DNA of 64,000 nt. Origin: CAZDDB01 sp963843285. GTDB lineage: Bacteria; Acidobacteriota; HRBIN11; JAKEFK01. The stretch lies in assembly GCA_963843285.1 (NCBI GenBank), contig CAWJJO010000023.1, forward strand, positions 1 through 64,000. The letters are read 5' to 3'. Below are positions 31,879 through 42,223 of the stretch, piece by piece. The translations under genes were made by a program, and so were the position numbers. How positions within the stretch are numbered: the stretch's first letter is position 1; each line of letters opens with the position of its first letter. The notes beneath the pieces are model-generated. The model was not told where the DNA came from and ran no database searches. It saw only the letters and a program-made list of their open reading frames with translations.

Positions 31879-32805
31879 ATGACAATCTCCAAACGATCGA
31901 TTGCATCAGCAGCTATTTATGTTGTCTTGTACGCCCTTTCGATTGCGCGTTTGGCGTCGGCTCCAGGATTCGATACCGGAGAGTCTCTGGCTGTCTTTCT
32001 CATTTTCGGGGTTGGTTTTTCGATCGCTGCCTGGGTTTCAACAATTGGTGTAGAACCGGCACAGATGGAAGTCCGCGCACCGCAACGCGAGTTTGTTGCG
32101 GTCGTCATCTATCTCGCACTTTTTGCCGTTTTCGTACTGGGATGGGGACTGTCCGCGTTGAAACAGACGTTCACAGTTGAACCACAACAATCCATAGCAA
32201 TCCTCATGTTGAAACTTGCGACGATGGTCGCATTGCCTGCGCTTCTTCTCAAAGCCTTTGGTTATTCCTTTCGAGATCTGTTTCGTCTACGACCGTTGGG
32301 AAAGGCTGGATGGCGCGCCGCCATCATCATGACGATTCTGCTTTTCCTTCTTCAGGCATTGTTTGGTAGAGGCATACCGAATCTAAAAGCTCTTCAAGCA
32401 CCCACATCGCTCATTGTGATCATGGCTCCGATTGCTCTCATCTGGTTTGTCGTTGAAGCGGGGCTTACTGAAGAGATTCTGTTCCGCGTGCTATTACAGA
32501 CGCGCGCCTCCGCGTGGCTCCGTTCTGAGACGGCGGGCATTGTCATAATGGCCGCGCTTTTCGGTCTGGCCCACGCGCCGGGTTACGTGCTCCGCGGACA
32601 GCATCTGATGGAAGGCATGCAACAGGCACCGGATATACTCACAGCCGCCGCCTATTCCATTGCAGTTGTCTCGCCGATCGGATTGATGTTCGGTGTACTC
32701 TGGAAGCGGACTCGGAATTTATGGTTGCTCGTATTTCTTCACGGCTGCACCGATCTGCTCCCGAATCTGCCGAGGTTCATTCAGACATGGAGCGGGAGCT
32801 TCTAA
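31879..32805 (+). CDS. CPBP-family intramembrane glutamic protease-like protein
   Basis: 308 residues with about eight hydrophobic helices. CPBP (Abi/CAAX-processing) motifs: EAGLTEEILFRVLLQTR (EExxxR), ALFGLAHAPGYVLRG (FxxxH) and FLHGCTDLLPNLP (HxxxD). These are the residues used by Rce1-like intramembrane proteases. The biological substrate is unknown; such proteins serve in CAAX processing, bacteriocin immunity or signalling. Followed 31 bases later by the M16 protease gene, possibly in the same transcript. Confidence 0.82.
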   Translation: MTISKRSIASAAIYVVLYALSIARLASAPGFDTGESLAVFLIFGVGFSIAAWVSTIGVEPAQMEVRAPQREFVAVVIYLALFAVFVLGWGLSALKQTFTVEPQQSIAILMLKLATMVALPALLLKAFGYSFRDLFRLRPLGKAGWRAAIIMTILLFLLQALFGRGIPNLKALQAPTSLIVIMAPIALIWFVVEAGLTEEILFRVLLQTRASAWLRSETAGIVIMAALFGLAHAPGYVLRGQHLMEGMQQAPDILTAAAYSIAVVSPIGLMFGVLWKRTRNLWLLVFLHGCTDLLPNLPRFIQTWSGSF

Positions 32806-32836
32806 TCAGTTAAAAGTGATTCTGAGGTGTGAGTTG

Positions 32837-35626
32837 ATGAAAAGAACAATTTGGATCTTAGGGCATCTCGTGCTTTTGATCATCGCAATTCTTGCGTCGA
32901 GCTATGTTGCAGCAGGTGCCGATCCCCCGCTGCCTGTAAATATAGAGAAGCTACCTGGCCGGGAAGGGATCGAGCACTACAAGCTGAAGTCGAATGATAT
33001 GGATCTGTTTCTTGTTCCCAATCATGCGGCGCCGGTTTTTACGTTCATGGTGTTGTTGAAGGTCGGCTCGCGAAATGAGACTACCGGCAACACCGGAAGC
33101 GCGCATCTTCTGGAACATATGTTGTTTAACAAGAGCACTGAAAATTTTGGAAAGGGAAAGCCCCAAACAATTCAGCAGGCGCTCTATAATGCCGGGTCGT
33201 CTTTCGACAAATCGAACGCGACGACATGGACGGATCGTACGAATTATTACGACACACTTCCTTCCGATCAACTGGAACTCTCGATTCGAATCGAATCAGA
33301 CCGGATGCGACATGCGCGAATTCTGGATGAAGAACGGCAAACTGAAATGACGGTAGTCCGGAATGAATACGAACGAAGCGAAAATGATCCGAGCAATGCA
33401 TTGTTGACTGCGATGACGGCGACTGCCATCTGGGCGCATCCGTATCATCATGACACTCTGGGATGGCGCTCCGATATTGAGAATGTCACCACAGACAAAC
33501 TTCGCGATCATTACAACACTTACTACTGGCCGAACAATGCCGCTGCGATTCTGGTGGGGGAATACGACCGTGATCAGGCATTGAAGCTGCTCGATCAATA
33601 CTTCGGCTCGATGCCGAAATCTTCGAAGCCGATTCCGCAGATCTATACCACCGAACCGCCACAGGAAGGGGAGCGCCGCGTAACAGTCAAACGCGCGGGC
33701 AGCGTCGGTTGGGTCGGGCTGGCGTACAAGAGACCGGGCGCCATGGATCCCGACTTTCCTGTGCTGGATGTAATCTCCGTTTTGATGGGAAACGGAGTGA
33801 CATCCCGTCTGCACCAGGCGCTTGTCGAAAAGAAGCTGGCAGCATCCGCGAATTCATTCAATTGGACGTTTCGCGATCCATATTTAATTTTCTTTCTTGC
33901 AAACCCCGCAGAGGGCGTAACTCACGAGAAACTCGAAGAGGCAATGATTGCAGAAGTCGAACGACTCAAGACCGCGCCTGTTTCGGAGGAAGAGCTGAAA
34001 ACAGCAAAAAGTAAAATTGAGGTGACTGTTGCATCCAGTCGTGATGGCACTTATCAGTATGCATCACAGCTCGGAGAGTGTATCGCCTCTGCAGATTGGC
34101 AATTCTTTTTTGATTATCTCGATCAGGTGAAAGGTGTAACTGCAGAACAGATCAAAAATGCCGCCGTAAAATATTTGAATGAGGACAGCCGCACGGTGGG
34201 CTGGTTCGTTCCCAAACAATCCACGCAAGCGCCAGAGAAGACTTCACAGGTTCCGATCAGTGAAAAAGGCAAGCATGCATATGGAGAATGGAGCGCTGCG
34301 TCTTCAGAGGAACCGGCAGCATCCGGAACGCCCGGTGCAGGTGTGGGATTTGCCGCGCGCACAAAACATTTGATCTTGTCTTCGGGAGCCGTATTGGACA
34401 TTCTGGAAAACCAAATGAGTCCGACCGTTGCCATTCGCGGCTATCTCCATGCGGGAAGTTTTCTGGATCCTGCCGGCAAACCGGGGCTTGCATCTGTCAC
34501 CGCGCAAATGCTCGACAAAGGGACTGAGAGTCAATCCAAGCTGGAACTCGCAAGAAAGCTGGAAAGCACCGGCGCCAGTCTTTCCATTACAGTTGGCGCT
34601 ACCGACATCATCATTCAGGGCTATTGTCTATCGAAAGATGCGCCGCTCATTCTGGAAATGTTGAGTGAGATGCTTCGAACGCCCGCTTTTTCCGAAGAGG
34701 AGTTAGGCAAACTGAAGGTCCAGTCGAAGACCGCGCTGTTGGAAGAACAGGATTCAACGTTTACTCAGGGGTATTCAGAACTCACCCGCAGGATTTTTCC
34801 CGCGAATCATCCGTACTACCAGGTGGAAACCGCGAAGCAGATCGAATCTCTCGATTCGATCACAGTGCAGGATATTCGGCAATTCTGGAAACAAAACTAC
34901 GGAGCCGCAGGGCTTGTACTGGCCGTAGTTGGCGACGTTCAGACCGATGAGATTGCTCGTCAAATTGATGGATCTTTTTCAGCATGGAAAGGTGGTCATT
35001 CTTTGCAGGACATTCATGCGGAACCCGCGTCGTTAAAGGCGGCTTCAAAGAAGATCATTACCATGAAAGACAAGGCCAACGTGGATATCTTTGCCGGAAA
35101 TGCCAGCGGGTTGTCTTTGCGGAATCCCGATTATTACTCGGCGCTTCTTGCGAATTCCGTATTAGGAGGCAGCGGTATGGCATCGCGATTGAGTGTCCGC
35201 TTGCGGGATACGGAAGGTTTGACATATGGAATCGTGGCCAGGTTCTGGGGAAGTCCGGTGCTGGATCCACCCTGGGCCGTGTATGTTGGGGTTGCGCCTC
35301 CCAATGTAGAAAAAGCGCTTGGCTCTATTTCGGATGTGATTCGCGATCTGCACGACCGTGGAATTCAGCAATCGGAATTGGAAACGGAGAAACGCGCGTT
35401 CATCGGGCGTTTCAAAGTCGCGATGTCCGATAAATCCGGAATTGCGGATCAGCTCGCCTTAGCGGAAACGCGAGGATTAGGCGTCGATTATCTGGACAAA
35501 TATCCAGATTTGATTGGTAGTGTCACACTCGAATCGGTAAACCAGGCAGTTCGAAAATACATTCCGGTGCAGGATCATATGATCACTACTGTTGCGGGAG
35601 ATGTTCCATCCGGCGACTCGCGGTAG
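32837..35626 (+). CDS. exported M16-family zinc protease (two M16 repeats)
   Basis: 929 residues from ATG 32837; the longer frame starts inside the CPBP gene and is rejected. Signal peptide MKRTIWILGHLVLLIIAILA. The first M16 half carries the inverted zinc motif HLLEH (His90, Glu93, His94), with the third-ligand region VVRNEYERSEND about 75 residues later. The second half (about 520-925) lacks HxxEH, as in pitrilysin-type two-domain proteases: SGAVLDILENQMSPTVAIRG, AVVGDVQTDEIARQI, SRLSVRLRDTEGLTYGIVAR. Likely periplasmic peptide degradation. Ends in repeat-rich spacer. Confidence 0.9.
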   Translation: MKRTIWILGHLVLLIIAILASSYVAAGADPPLPVNIEKLPGREGIEHYKLKSNDMDLFLVPNHAAPVFTFMVLLKVGSRNETTGNTGSAHLLEHMLFNKSTENFGKGKPQTIQQALYNAGSSFDKSNATTWTDRTNYYDTLPSDQLELSIRIESDRMRHARILDEERQTEMTVVRNEYERSENDPSNALLTAMTATAIWAHPYHHDTLGWRSDIENVTTDKLRDHYNTYYWPNNAAAILVGEYDRDQALKLLDQYFGSMPKSSKPIPQIYTTEPPQEGERRVTVKRAGSVGWVGLAYKRPGAMDPDFPVLDVISVLMGNGVTSRLHQALVEKKLAASANSFNWTFRDPYLIFFLANPAEGVTHEKLEEAMIAEVERLKTAPVSEEELKTAKSKIEVTVASSRDGTYQYASQLGECIASADWQFFFDYLDQVKGVTAEQIKNAAVKYLNEDSRTVGWFVPKQSTQAPEKTSQVPISEKGKHAYGEWSAASSEEPAASGTPGAGVGFAARTKHLILSSGAVLDILENQMSPTVAIRGYLHAGSFLDPAGKPGLASVTAQMLDKGTESQSKLELARKLESTGASLSITVGATDIIIQGYCLSKDAPLILEMLSEMLRTPAFSEEELGKLKVQSKTALLEEQDSTFTQGYSELTRRIFPANHPYYQVETAKQIESLDSITVQDIRQFWKQNYGAAGLVLAVVGDVQTDEIARQIDGSFSAWKGGHSLQDIHAEPASLKAASKKIITMKDKANVDIFAGNASGLSLRNPDYYSALLANSVLGGSGMASRLSVRLRDTEGLTYGIVARFWGSPVLDPPWAVYVGVAPPNVEKALGSISDVIRDLHDRGIQQSELETEKRAFIGRFKVAMSDKSGIADQLALAETRGLGVDYLDKYPDLIGSVTLESVNQAVRKYIPVQDHMITTVAGDVPSGDSR

Positions 35627-36011
35627 GTGAGGGCGAACTACAAAGACACGAAGGCACCAAGGTGAGGAAGGATCAATTCCCACCCTAGCTTATTAGAATT
35701 CAGATTAGGTGATTCGCCGTCTGTATGCGATTAGCACACTGTGTAGCTTCGTCAAACCCATACCTTAGTGTAATCAGCAATTGATTTGCGGGAACCATTA
35801 TTTGCATATATACTAAGACATAGATAGTTTCCGTATTGTTAGGATCAAGCTGGAAGGATACGCCAATAATGTATTGTAGCCCTACTACTGTAGGTGCTTT
35901 ATTCGGATAGTGGATTCAACGTTCACAAAAATGAACGACATCGTTCCTATAGCATCAGTGGTACCGAATATTCCGGAAAAATCATTCTATCGGTCCTTGA
36001 GGTGGTGTTAA
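35627..36011. other. gene-free spacer
   Basis: Begins with CTACAAAGACACGAAGGCAC, a copy of the CACAAAGACACGAAGG repeat. The rest has no supported frame. A small inverted repeat CGTTCA-CAAAAA-TGAACG (35921-35938) and a GAGGTGG ribosome-binding site just before 36012 are the only features seen. Confidence 0.6.
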
Positions 36012-37427
36012 ATGGCTCACGAGGTGTGTAACGAAATCCAGGAGTGGATTGAGGAACAGATCGAGCAGCCGGTCGAGCGCTGGATCGATCAACTTCAAAA
36101 GAAGTGCGAGGAGCAGGACTGCAACTGGTGGTGCCTGTGTTGCAACAAGTGGCTCTGCTGGCTCGCCTGGGTAATCGTAAAAGTTGTGGAATGGGTGCTG
36201 GTTACTGTCGGCAAGTGGGTCGTGCACACTGTTTGCGAGATCGTCGCCGACATTGTTGATCTTGTGGTTGATGTGGTCGTTGGTCTATGGGACATTCTTG
36301 CCGGTATTTTCACAGGGAATTGGGCTCGCGTTTGGGATGGTCTGTTGAGATTGGTTGGCGGAGTAGTCGGATTCGTCTTCAGCATCGGACGTATCGTATT
36401 CTTGGGAGATACAATCAGCCATTTCACCAAAGAGGTTAATACGGGGCGGTTGCGTAACTATGTCCGCGGTTTACTTGAAGCGCAGTACGGGGGGGAGGAG
36501 TTGCAAGCCATCAAAGACGCTCTCGGGCTCGACTATGGCACTTTCGGTTTTCGTATCAGCGCGCGTGCGATCCGCACGGTAGTTCGTTCCGACTTTCGAT
36601 TGCGCGGAAGCGACATCCCGGAGCTCATTCGATGGCATGAGGACTCAACGCTGCGGCTGAACATCAAAGAGCTCTGCGGTTATCAATATGCGGAGTTCTG
36701 GCGACGATTTCGACCGGAAGTCGTAGGGGATACGGGAAGCGTTTCCGAAAGCGACATTGACGAATATATTAGTAGCCGGGGCGCCCGCGGGCCCACGTTT
36801 TCGATTTTCTGCATGGACCAGGATACGCTCAATACGAAAATAGATACGGCATCAGAAAAGGCACGCGCTCTCGGTTTGCTGCTGCGATGGCAAAAGGACC
36901 GAGTCCTTGTAACGAAACCGGATCACGTCCGCCAGAATGGCTTTGATAAGAATGCTAGTACCTCCCTGGAAACTTTTCTGCACACGGTGATCGGTCGAAA
37001 ACTCAAGTCGGCCGATGCAATTGGTGCAAAGAACGATCTGTGCATCGTTCCAACTGTAGGCGTCTTCCGCTACAGTGACAATACGAATGGTCTCACACTG
37101 AATCTCGAGCAGGGCTCCTGCCCGGGCTTGACGCCGAACTTCGATTCGGGACTGACTTTTATGGACCGTCTCCCCGACTTTGTTTGGCGTTACGTGCAGG
37201 TACATGAAATGGGACATTACTTCGGCCTTTGTCACGTCGATGGTCTCAATCGGGTTATGTACACAGCCGCGGAAAGGGAAAACAAATCGTGGTGGGACGG
37301 TTGGCTACTTCCCGATTATCTCTATCTGAATGGTGGTCCCTCATTCATTTTCGAGGAAGCGACGAAAGCCTGGGACTACATTGTTGCAAATTTTTCTAGC
37401 GAGTGCTTGCGCGTCCGCGCCGCGTAA
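36012..37427 (+). CDS. metzincin-like zinc protease with a Trp/Cys-rich hydrophobic N-terminus
   Basis: 471 residues. Residues about 1-60 are charged helix then Trp/Cys-rich (QDCNWWCLCCNKWLCWLAWV). Residues about 55-140 are long and hydrophobic (VVEWVLVTVGKWVVHTVCEI, DILAGIFTGNWARVWDGLLR). The C-terminal part contains HEMGHYFGLCH (His398, Glu399, His402, His408), the HExxHxxxxxH zinc site of metzincins, followed by a Met-turn-like RVMYT (Met416). No signal peptide is seen, so how it reaches its place is unclear. It may be a membrane-inserted or secreted protease. The same N-terminal style occurs in other bacterial proteins of unknown function. Confidence 0.65.
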   Translation: MAHEVCNEIQEWIEEQIEQPVERWIDQLQKKCEEQDCNWWCLCCNKWLCWLAWVIVKVVEWVLVTVGKWVVHTVCEIVADIVDLVVDVVVGLWDILAGIFTGNWARVWDGLLRLVGGVVGFVFSIGRIVFLGDTISHFTKEVNTGRLRNYVRGLLEAQYGGEELQAIKDALGLDYGTFGFRISARAIRTVVRSDFRLRGSDIPELIRWHEDSTLRLNIKELCGYQYAEFWRRFRPEVVGDTGSVSESDIDEYISSRGARGPTFSIFCMDQDTLNTKIDTASEKARALGLLLRWQKDRVLVTKPDHVRQNGFDKNASTSLETFLHTVIGRKLKSADAIGAKNDLCIVPTVGVFRYSDNTNGLTLNLEQGSCPGLTPNFDSGLTFMDRLPDFVWRYVQVHEMGHYFGLCHVDGLNRVMYTAAERENKSWWDGWLLPDYLYLNGGPSFIFEEATKAWDYIVANFSSECLRVRAA

Positions 37428-37578
37428 AAACGTATGCAATCGAAGCGCTGCATCTGAATGTACATCACGCCGCCGGTTCTGGCGGGTTTGCTTCTTTGGG
37501 TTCTGTATCTTCTCTGGCTGCGGGTCCATCTGTAAGCAGCATCTGCGATCCAGTAGTCACATCATTGGCGGCCTTGCC

Positions 37579-40500
37579 CTAGGGTGGGGCGCCGTTACGG
37601 ATCCAATCGCGAATGACAAAGGCAGAAAGTTGATCGGTGATCACCAAACCTTGAGTACCTTGTGGCATTGCGACTCCCGGTCCAGGTGAGGAAAACGCTC
37701 CTGGTAAACCCGCGTGGCTGTTGTTGATCTTATGCCAGAGGTACGAAGTGTTTTCGGTATTCGTCCCGAAGGCGATGCGCTTGAAGCTGGGGAGTTCTGT
37801 CGAATTGAAATCGACAATTCGCGCGTACGTGCCGGGTTGTTGGAGGTTGAGCCCTGCCACGTTGAACCCGGATCCAGGCGCAGCGTTACCGGAGTTATGG
37901 CAGCCGACGCAGTTGCCGGAGAACACGGTCGCCACCGGAGTGAACGCGCTCGGTGCTATTGGAGGTACTCCGCCCTGCGTGAACTCCTGGCCGCAAAGCA
38001 GTGAAGGATCGACGCCGGAAGTTCCAACTTTTTGCCAGCCGAATGCATTGATTGTGTCACCGTAGGCTTGCAGTTGGGCGGGCTGATTCGGTCCTACGCT
38101 TGTCCAAAATAGATCGTGTGTCCGCCGTGCGTGCGGCATTACATGTTCTTTGCACACCCGCAGTTGCACAGTCCCCAGGTTCCCTTCGAAGCCCACGCCT
38201 GCGCTTGCTCCCGGTCGCTCGAACCGCAGAGTAGGTTCTGCATTGGCAACGTGGCAGGTTCGACAGGCGCGCGCAACCACTTTCGTATATGTGTTTTGAT
38301 GGAGCGCGTCCGCGTTCCAGAGTGGCACGAACGTGTTCTGCTGCGGAATGGCGTTGCCTGGATACCACATGTCATAAAGATCGCTAATCACGTTGCTCGA
38401 AGGATCGGTGGGATCAGGAGGTGGGGCTACCTTTACCATCTGATTGAGGTTTCGGAAGGCGGTTTGCTGGTTTAGTTTATTAAACGGATTGGCCGCATCG
38501 CTGTCGGGCGCGGCATAGCTAAAACTACTAAGGTCAAAAGGCAGGAATTTGGAATTAAGCTTAACGTTGTCGCGGCTGTTGAAGACCGGAGTGGGTACGC
38601 CGCCGGTCGTACTGGTTGTGCCGGCAGGATTGGGGATCTGCCCGCCGTGGCAAACCATACAGAGTTGCGGTACCGGGCGCTGGCCAAGACCGTCAAGGTT
38701 GGCGTTGTTGACTGGATTACCGGCCTGATTAAAGACAAAGAACTTGACGACGCGATCGGGATCAGTTTTAGTGACTGGAGTACCATCGGCCGTATCATCT
38801 TCAATCTGTGAGAATTCCATCGCCACAGTCGCGTCGGGCAGTACGAGACCGTTAAACCCATCAACGGCTTTCTGGGCTTTTGTCACATCCGACCCCTGGC
38901 CTGGGCCGGTGTAGACAAGAGAGTCATAGTTGGAGACATAGCAGGCTACATTCGCTCCATCTTGCACGCAGTGCATTTCGCGTCCGAAACCCAGGTCAAC
39001 CGTATTCGCGTATACGGCCGTCGTTTCAGTTAGTGGCGACTGTGGTACGAAGCCGGTGCCTGTGTGTTGGGGGCAAGTTTCGCCAGGCTTGATCGGCATG
39101 CGGTTCGCTATCTTAAAACAGCTCAGCGTGGGCCGGAGCCCGCGTGGGTCGATCTGGCTTCGGTAGTCCTGGCTCGCCTGTGTGACTGCATCGCGCAGTG
39201 TCTGGTTGGCGTCGGCTGCGAAGGCCGGATCGATATCACTCAGGTTTACCGCGGCGAACGAGCCGAGTCCATGTAGAAACGCTCCGGTTAGCGGAGTACT
39301 CGGATAGAATTGCAAGCCTAGGTCGCGTAAAACGACTTTTGTTGAGCAGGCGCCACTAGGCACGCCGTTCGTCTCCTGGTAATAAGGTGGCCCAACGGGT
39401 TCATTAGCGAACCCTCCTGATACTGTTGGCCAGGCCGGGTTCTGCGGCGCTCCTGTGTTCACAACGAACACGCCCATGGGCAGGTTATTCAGGTTTGGAT
39501 CGGGATCAGTAGTCCGAATCGGTACAAGTACGATGTTCGTGTCTCTAGGGAGATTCAGAATCGCGGTCTCGCTCGTCCCGCCAACTACGCCGGTTTTGAG
39601 AATGGTTGCTGGGGCAGCGCCACCGGTTTGCGGGACTGTAATTTCAAGATTGTAATTTGCCGGCATGTTCTGGTTTTGCACTGCGAGACAGGCCTGATCG
39701 GTTTTGATAAGATCCGTATTGTATGCTGTAAAGTGGCTGACATTTGCGACGTACGCCTGAACTCCGTCCACGGTTGAAAGTTGAGCCTGGCCATCCTCCC
39801 GCCAAACGCCCCGTGCTTCGTCGTAGCTCAACAAGGGAATGGTTGCTGGCAATGCCCCCCCGCTTTGAAGTTGCACCTGGTCTACGGGAAGGATCAGAGT
39901 AGCCGTTGTGCCTGATCGAAGATTGTACTTGGTCGCGCCGGCGAAGATTTCGACTGTGCTGGCGCCATAGCTCTGCATCGCTCGCGTCTGACCGTTCGCC
40001 TGAATCACTGTATAATTCCCCGGCATCTGGTCAGGTGTTGCAAGGTCTACCGTGGAGATCTGGGCATCGATTGTTCCAGTCGGGGCGCGGCCACTTGAGT
40101 CGACAAGACTATTCGCCGGGATTTTCACACGAACGCCGGGCCCGCATTCGCCCCTGCGATATTCTCGACGGCCAGGAAGGCCTGGCAATTTTTGCGCATC
40201 CTTTGGTAGAGGCGCGATGTTGCCGTGTCCATCCTGATATTGCGGTAACGCCAGGGCAGGATGCTCCTTCCAATTTAATTGATCGCTCGGCGCCCCGAAA
40301 CAATCACGACCAGAACGCTTATGCCGCAGATCAACTGTTTGTGAAGGGTCTATCTTGAACACTTCAGCTCGAGTTAATCGCCACCGTCCTCCGACTACCG
40401 CGTCATAATAAACACTGGAGGCGAATGCATAGCCAGTCTTGCGGATCGTCATCACGAATCGTTTGCGGTCTTGTACTCGCAGCCGAAAGAAACCGCTGGA

Positions 40501-41568
40501 ATCGGTGAGTGCCGCTCTGCCGTTCACATCGATTTCGGCGCCGGCTAGTGCGGGGCTGTCGGACCCAGAAACCGTACCTGAGAAGATGAGACCGGACCTG
40601 TCGATTGTCACGTTCAGGCTTGATTTAGCGTAGCCGCCTTTACCGTCATAGACAATGAGGGTTGCAGCGTGATTGCCCTGCGTCGCAGGCAGCTTCCACT
40701 TGGGTTCGGGGTCGGTGGCTGAACTGAGAGCGCCGGCACTAACTTGCCACAGCAATCGAAGCTGATCTTTGTCCGGATCCGATACGCGCGCATTGAGAGT
40801 AACGGTCGCGCCTGCTACGGCGTTTGAGACCCGTAGTTTATTGTCGTCCAGTGCTACTAACGGATCAACTTGTGGCGGGCTGTTTAGCATCGTGAAGTCG
40901 ATTCGTTGGGTCGGTAGCGTTGAGTTGCCTAGCTCAAGTGCTTGACTGTGATCGTAGCTTTCTTCGTTGATCCGAAGCTGAAACCTCTTGCCGAGCTGGA
41001 CTAACGGAAGCAGATACTGGTCGTCATTGTTGACCGGCACCTTGTAAATCGCGTTGCCGCGGGAGTCAAGCAGAGAGATGGTAGCAAATGCGTTGATGTT
41101 CGCGAGCGGCTCCAGAGTGCGCGGTGAAGAACCGTCGACAAATCCCACCCGCCCGTACAGTGCGACGCTGCCCCGACTGCGCGGGATTGGGATTCGAATG
41201 GTGCCAATGTTGCGATACCAGCGATCCATGCTGAAGGGCTTATCTTCACAACCCTTCAATCCTTTCGCAGACCAGCAGACCTGAAATCGACCCGGGTGCT
41301 TAACTCGGGCTGTAAATCGACCACTCAAGTCGGTAGTCACAGGATCGCTGAGAACGTTTGTGGAAAGATCCCGCAAGACTACCCGTACGTTGGGGAGATA
41401 AATATCCTCAATAGGTGGCGAACTAGGACCGAGCTCGCTCCTACCCCCGACATTCGCGGCGATAAAACCCCGCACTAACGGTCCCTTAGGTGCTGTGGGT
41501 TGCGTAAACAATATGGCGGAGAAAATCACGAGACTCAGAAACGCTATTAGAACCAACTTGAATTTCAT
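37579..41568 (-). CDS. very large exported protein with carboxypeptidase-regulatory-like domains and three CxxCH heme motifs
   Basis: 1329 residues from ATG 41568 (GGAG eight bases upstream; ATG 41574 has the motif too close). Signal peptide MKFKLVLIAFLSLVIFSAIL. N-terminal half has Ig/carboxypeptidase-regulatory repeats (DLSGRFTARVKHPGRFQVCW; DINVNGRAALTDSSGFFRLRV) and a cadherin-like VSDPDKDQLRLLWQVSAG. The last third has LCMVCHGG (~residue 970), ACRTCH (~1103) and CVGCH (~1220), typical of c-type cytochromes. The end resembles DUF1592/planctomycete-type cytochrome domains (LWHKINNSHAGLPG and MPQG...). Likely periplasmic multiheme electron transfer or an oxidoreductase associated with the surface. 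No adjacent redox partner is seen. Confidence 0.7.
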   Translation of the reverse strand: MKFKLVLIAFLSLVIFSAILFTQPTAPKGPLVRGFIAANVGGRSELGPSSPPIEDIYLPNVRVVLRDLSTNVLSDPVTTDLSGRFTARVKHPGRFQVCWSAKGLKGCEDKPFSMDRWYRNIGTIRIPIPRSRGSVALYGRVGFVDGSSPRTLEPLANINAFATISLLDSRGNAIYKVPVNNDDQYLLPLVQLGKRFQLRINEESYDHSQALELGNSTLPTQRIDFTMLNSPPQVDPLVALDDNKLRVSNAVAGATVTLNARVSDPDKDQLRLLWQVSAGALSSATDPEPKWKLPATQGNHAATLIVYDGKGGYAKSSLNVTIDRSGLIFSGTVSGSDSPALAGAEIDVNGRAALTDSSGFFRLRVQDRKRFVMTIRKTGYAFASSVYYDAVVGGRWRLTRAEVFKIDPSQTVDLRHKRSGRDCFGAPSDQLNWKEHPALALPQYQDGHGNIAPLPKDAQKLPGLPGRREYRRGECGPGVRVKIPANSLVDSSGRAPTGTIDAQISTVDLATPDQMPGNYTVIQANGQTRAMQSYGASTVEIFAGATKYNLRSGTTATLILPVDQVQLQSGGALPATIPLLSYDEARGVWREDGQAQLSTVDGVQAYVANVSHFTAYNTDLIKTDQACLAVQNQNMPANYNLEITVPQTGGAAPATILKTGVVGGTSETAILNLPRDTNIVLVPIRTTDPDPNLNNLPMGVFVVNTGAPQNPAWPTVSGGFANEPVGPPYYQETNGVPSGACSTKVVLRDLGLQFYPSTPLTGAFLHGLGSFAAVNLSDIDPAFAADANQTLRDAVTQASQDYRSQIDPRGLRPTLSCFKIANRMPIKPGETCPQHTGTGFVPQSPLTETTAVYANTVDLGFGREMHCVQDGANVACYVSNYDSLVYTGPGQGSDVTKAQKAVDGFNGLVLPDATVAMEFSQIEDDTADGTPVTKTDPDRVVKFFVFNQAGNPVNNANLDGLGQRPVPQLCMVCHGGQIPNPAGTTSTTGGVPTPVFNSRDNVKLNSKFLPFDLSSFSYAAPDSDAANPFNKLNQQTAFRNLNQMVKVAPPPDPTDPSSNVISDLYDMWYPGNAIPQQNTFVPLWNADALHQNTYTKVVARACRTCHVANAEPTLRFERPGASAGVGFEGNLGTVQLRVCKEHVMPHARRTHDLFWTSVGPNQPAQLQAYGDTINAFGWQKVGTSGVDPSLLCGQEFTQGGVPPIAPSAFTPVATVFSGNCVGCHNSGNAAPGSGFNVAGLNLQQPGTYARIVDFNSTELPSFKRIAFGTNTENTSYLWHKINNSHAGLPGAFSSPGPGVAMPQGTQGLVITDQLSAFVIRDWIRNGAPP

Positions 41569-41574
41569 TTTCAT

Positions 41575-42223
41575 TCTCCTCGGTCATGAGTGACCGTATC
41601 ACCTAAGAACGACTTGCCTGAACCGTGCGACAAAGTTACTGCCAGACATCCTCCAGGATTAGTGGGACTTTCACCGCTTAATATGTTTATTATCCAGGTA
41701 AGGCATTAGAACGTTTCGTTGACAAAAGGTACAGTCATATGCGATTTGCTCGTTATGTAAACACTCTAGGCACACCGCTGTTCCCAGGATTAATGTTGTT
41801 TCGTGGAGGCAGCAAGAATTAGGCCACGCTATTGTGGGGATTGATCGGCTGTATTCCTGGCGTTGCCAATGCTCCTAACCGTTTCGCAAGATTTCAGCGT
41901 TCACCCCGGATCGCTGGATCACTCTATCGCTGCAACAACCAGGACGTCGTGATTATCCCCGGAGCTAGCCAAAATCTCAGATGACTTGGGCTCTTGGTGT
42001 GAAGTTCCAAGGGGAACCTGAAAAGCGGTCTATGAGGTACAGAGGTCCTTTCTTGAGGATCTCTACGGAAACGAGATATTTATTAGCCAGAAACCATGAA
42101 GTACAATGGCTTAGGATTCGAGTAGTGCCGCGCTATCGCGCGTCGAATTCTCCTACTCGATTCTTCGCTCTGAGCCGTTGAATCTATCGGGTTGAATTGT
42201 ACAAGTAGGGAAGGTGCAGTATC
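41575..42223. other. gene-free spacer of about 650 bases
   Basis: No supported gene on either strand. A 6-bp hairpin CGGTCA-TGAG-TGACCG (41581-41596) abuts the ribosome-binding site of the large cytochrome gene and could modulate its translation. A TTGACA at 41719 lacks a convincing -10 box. The last part (from 42190) leads into the next gene with AAGGTG before its TTG start. Confidence 0.55.

Noticed and set aside
41981..42181. 66-codon frame in the 41.6-42.2 kb spacer
   Set aside because: No ribosome-binding site, no recognisable composition or domain, weak start context.
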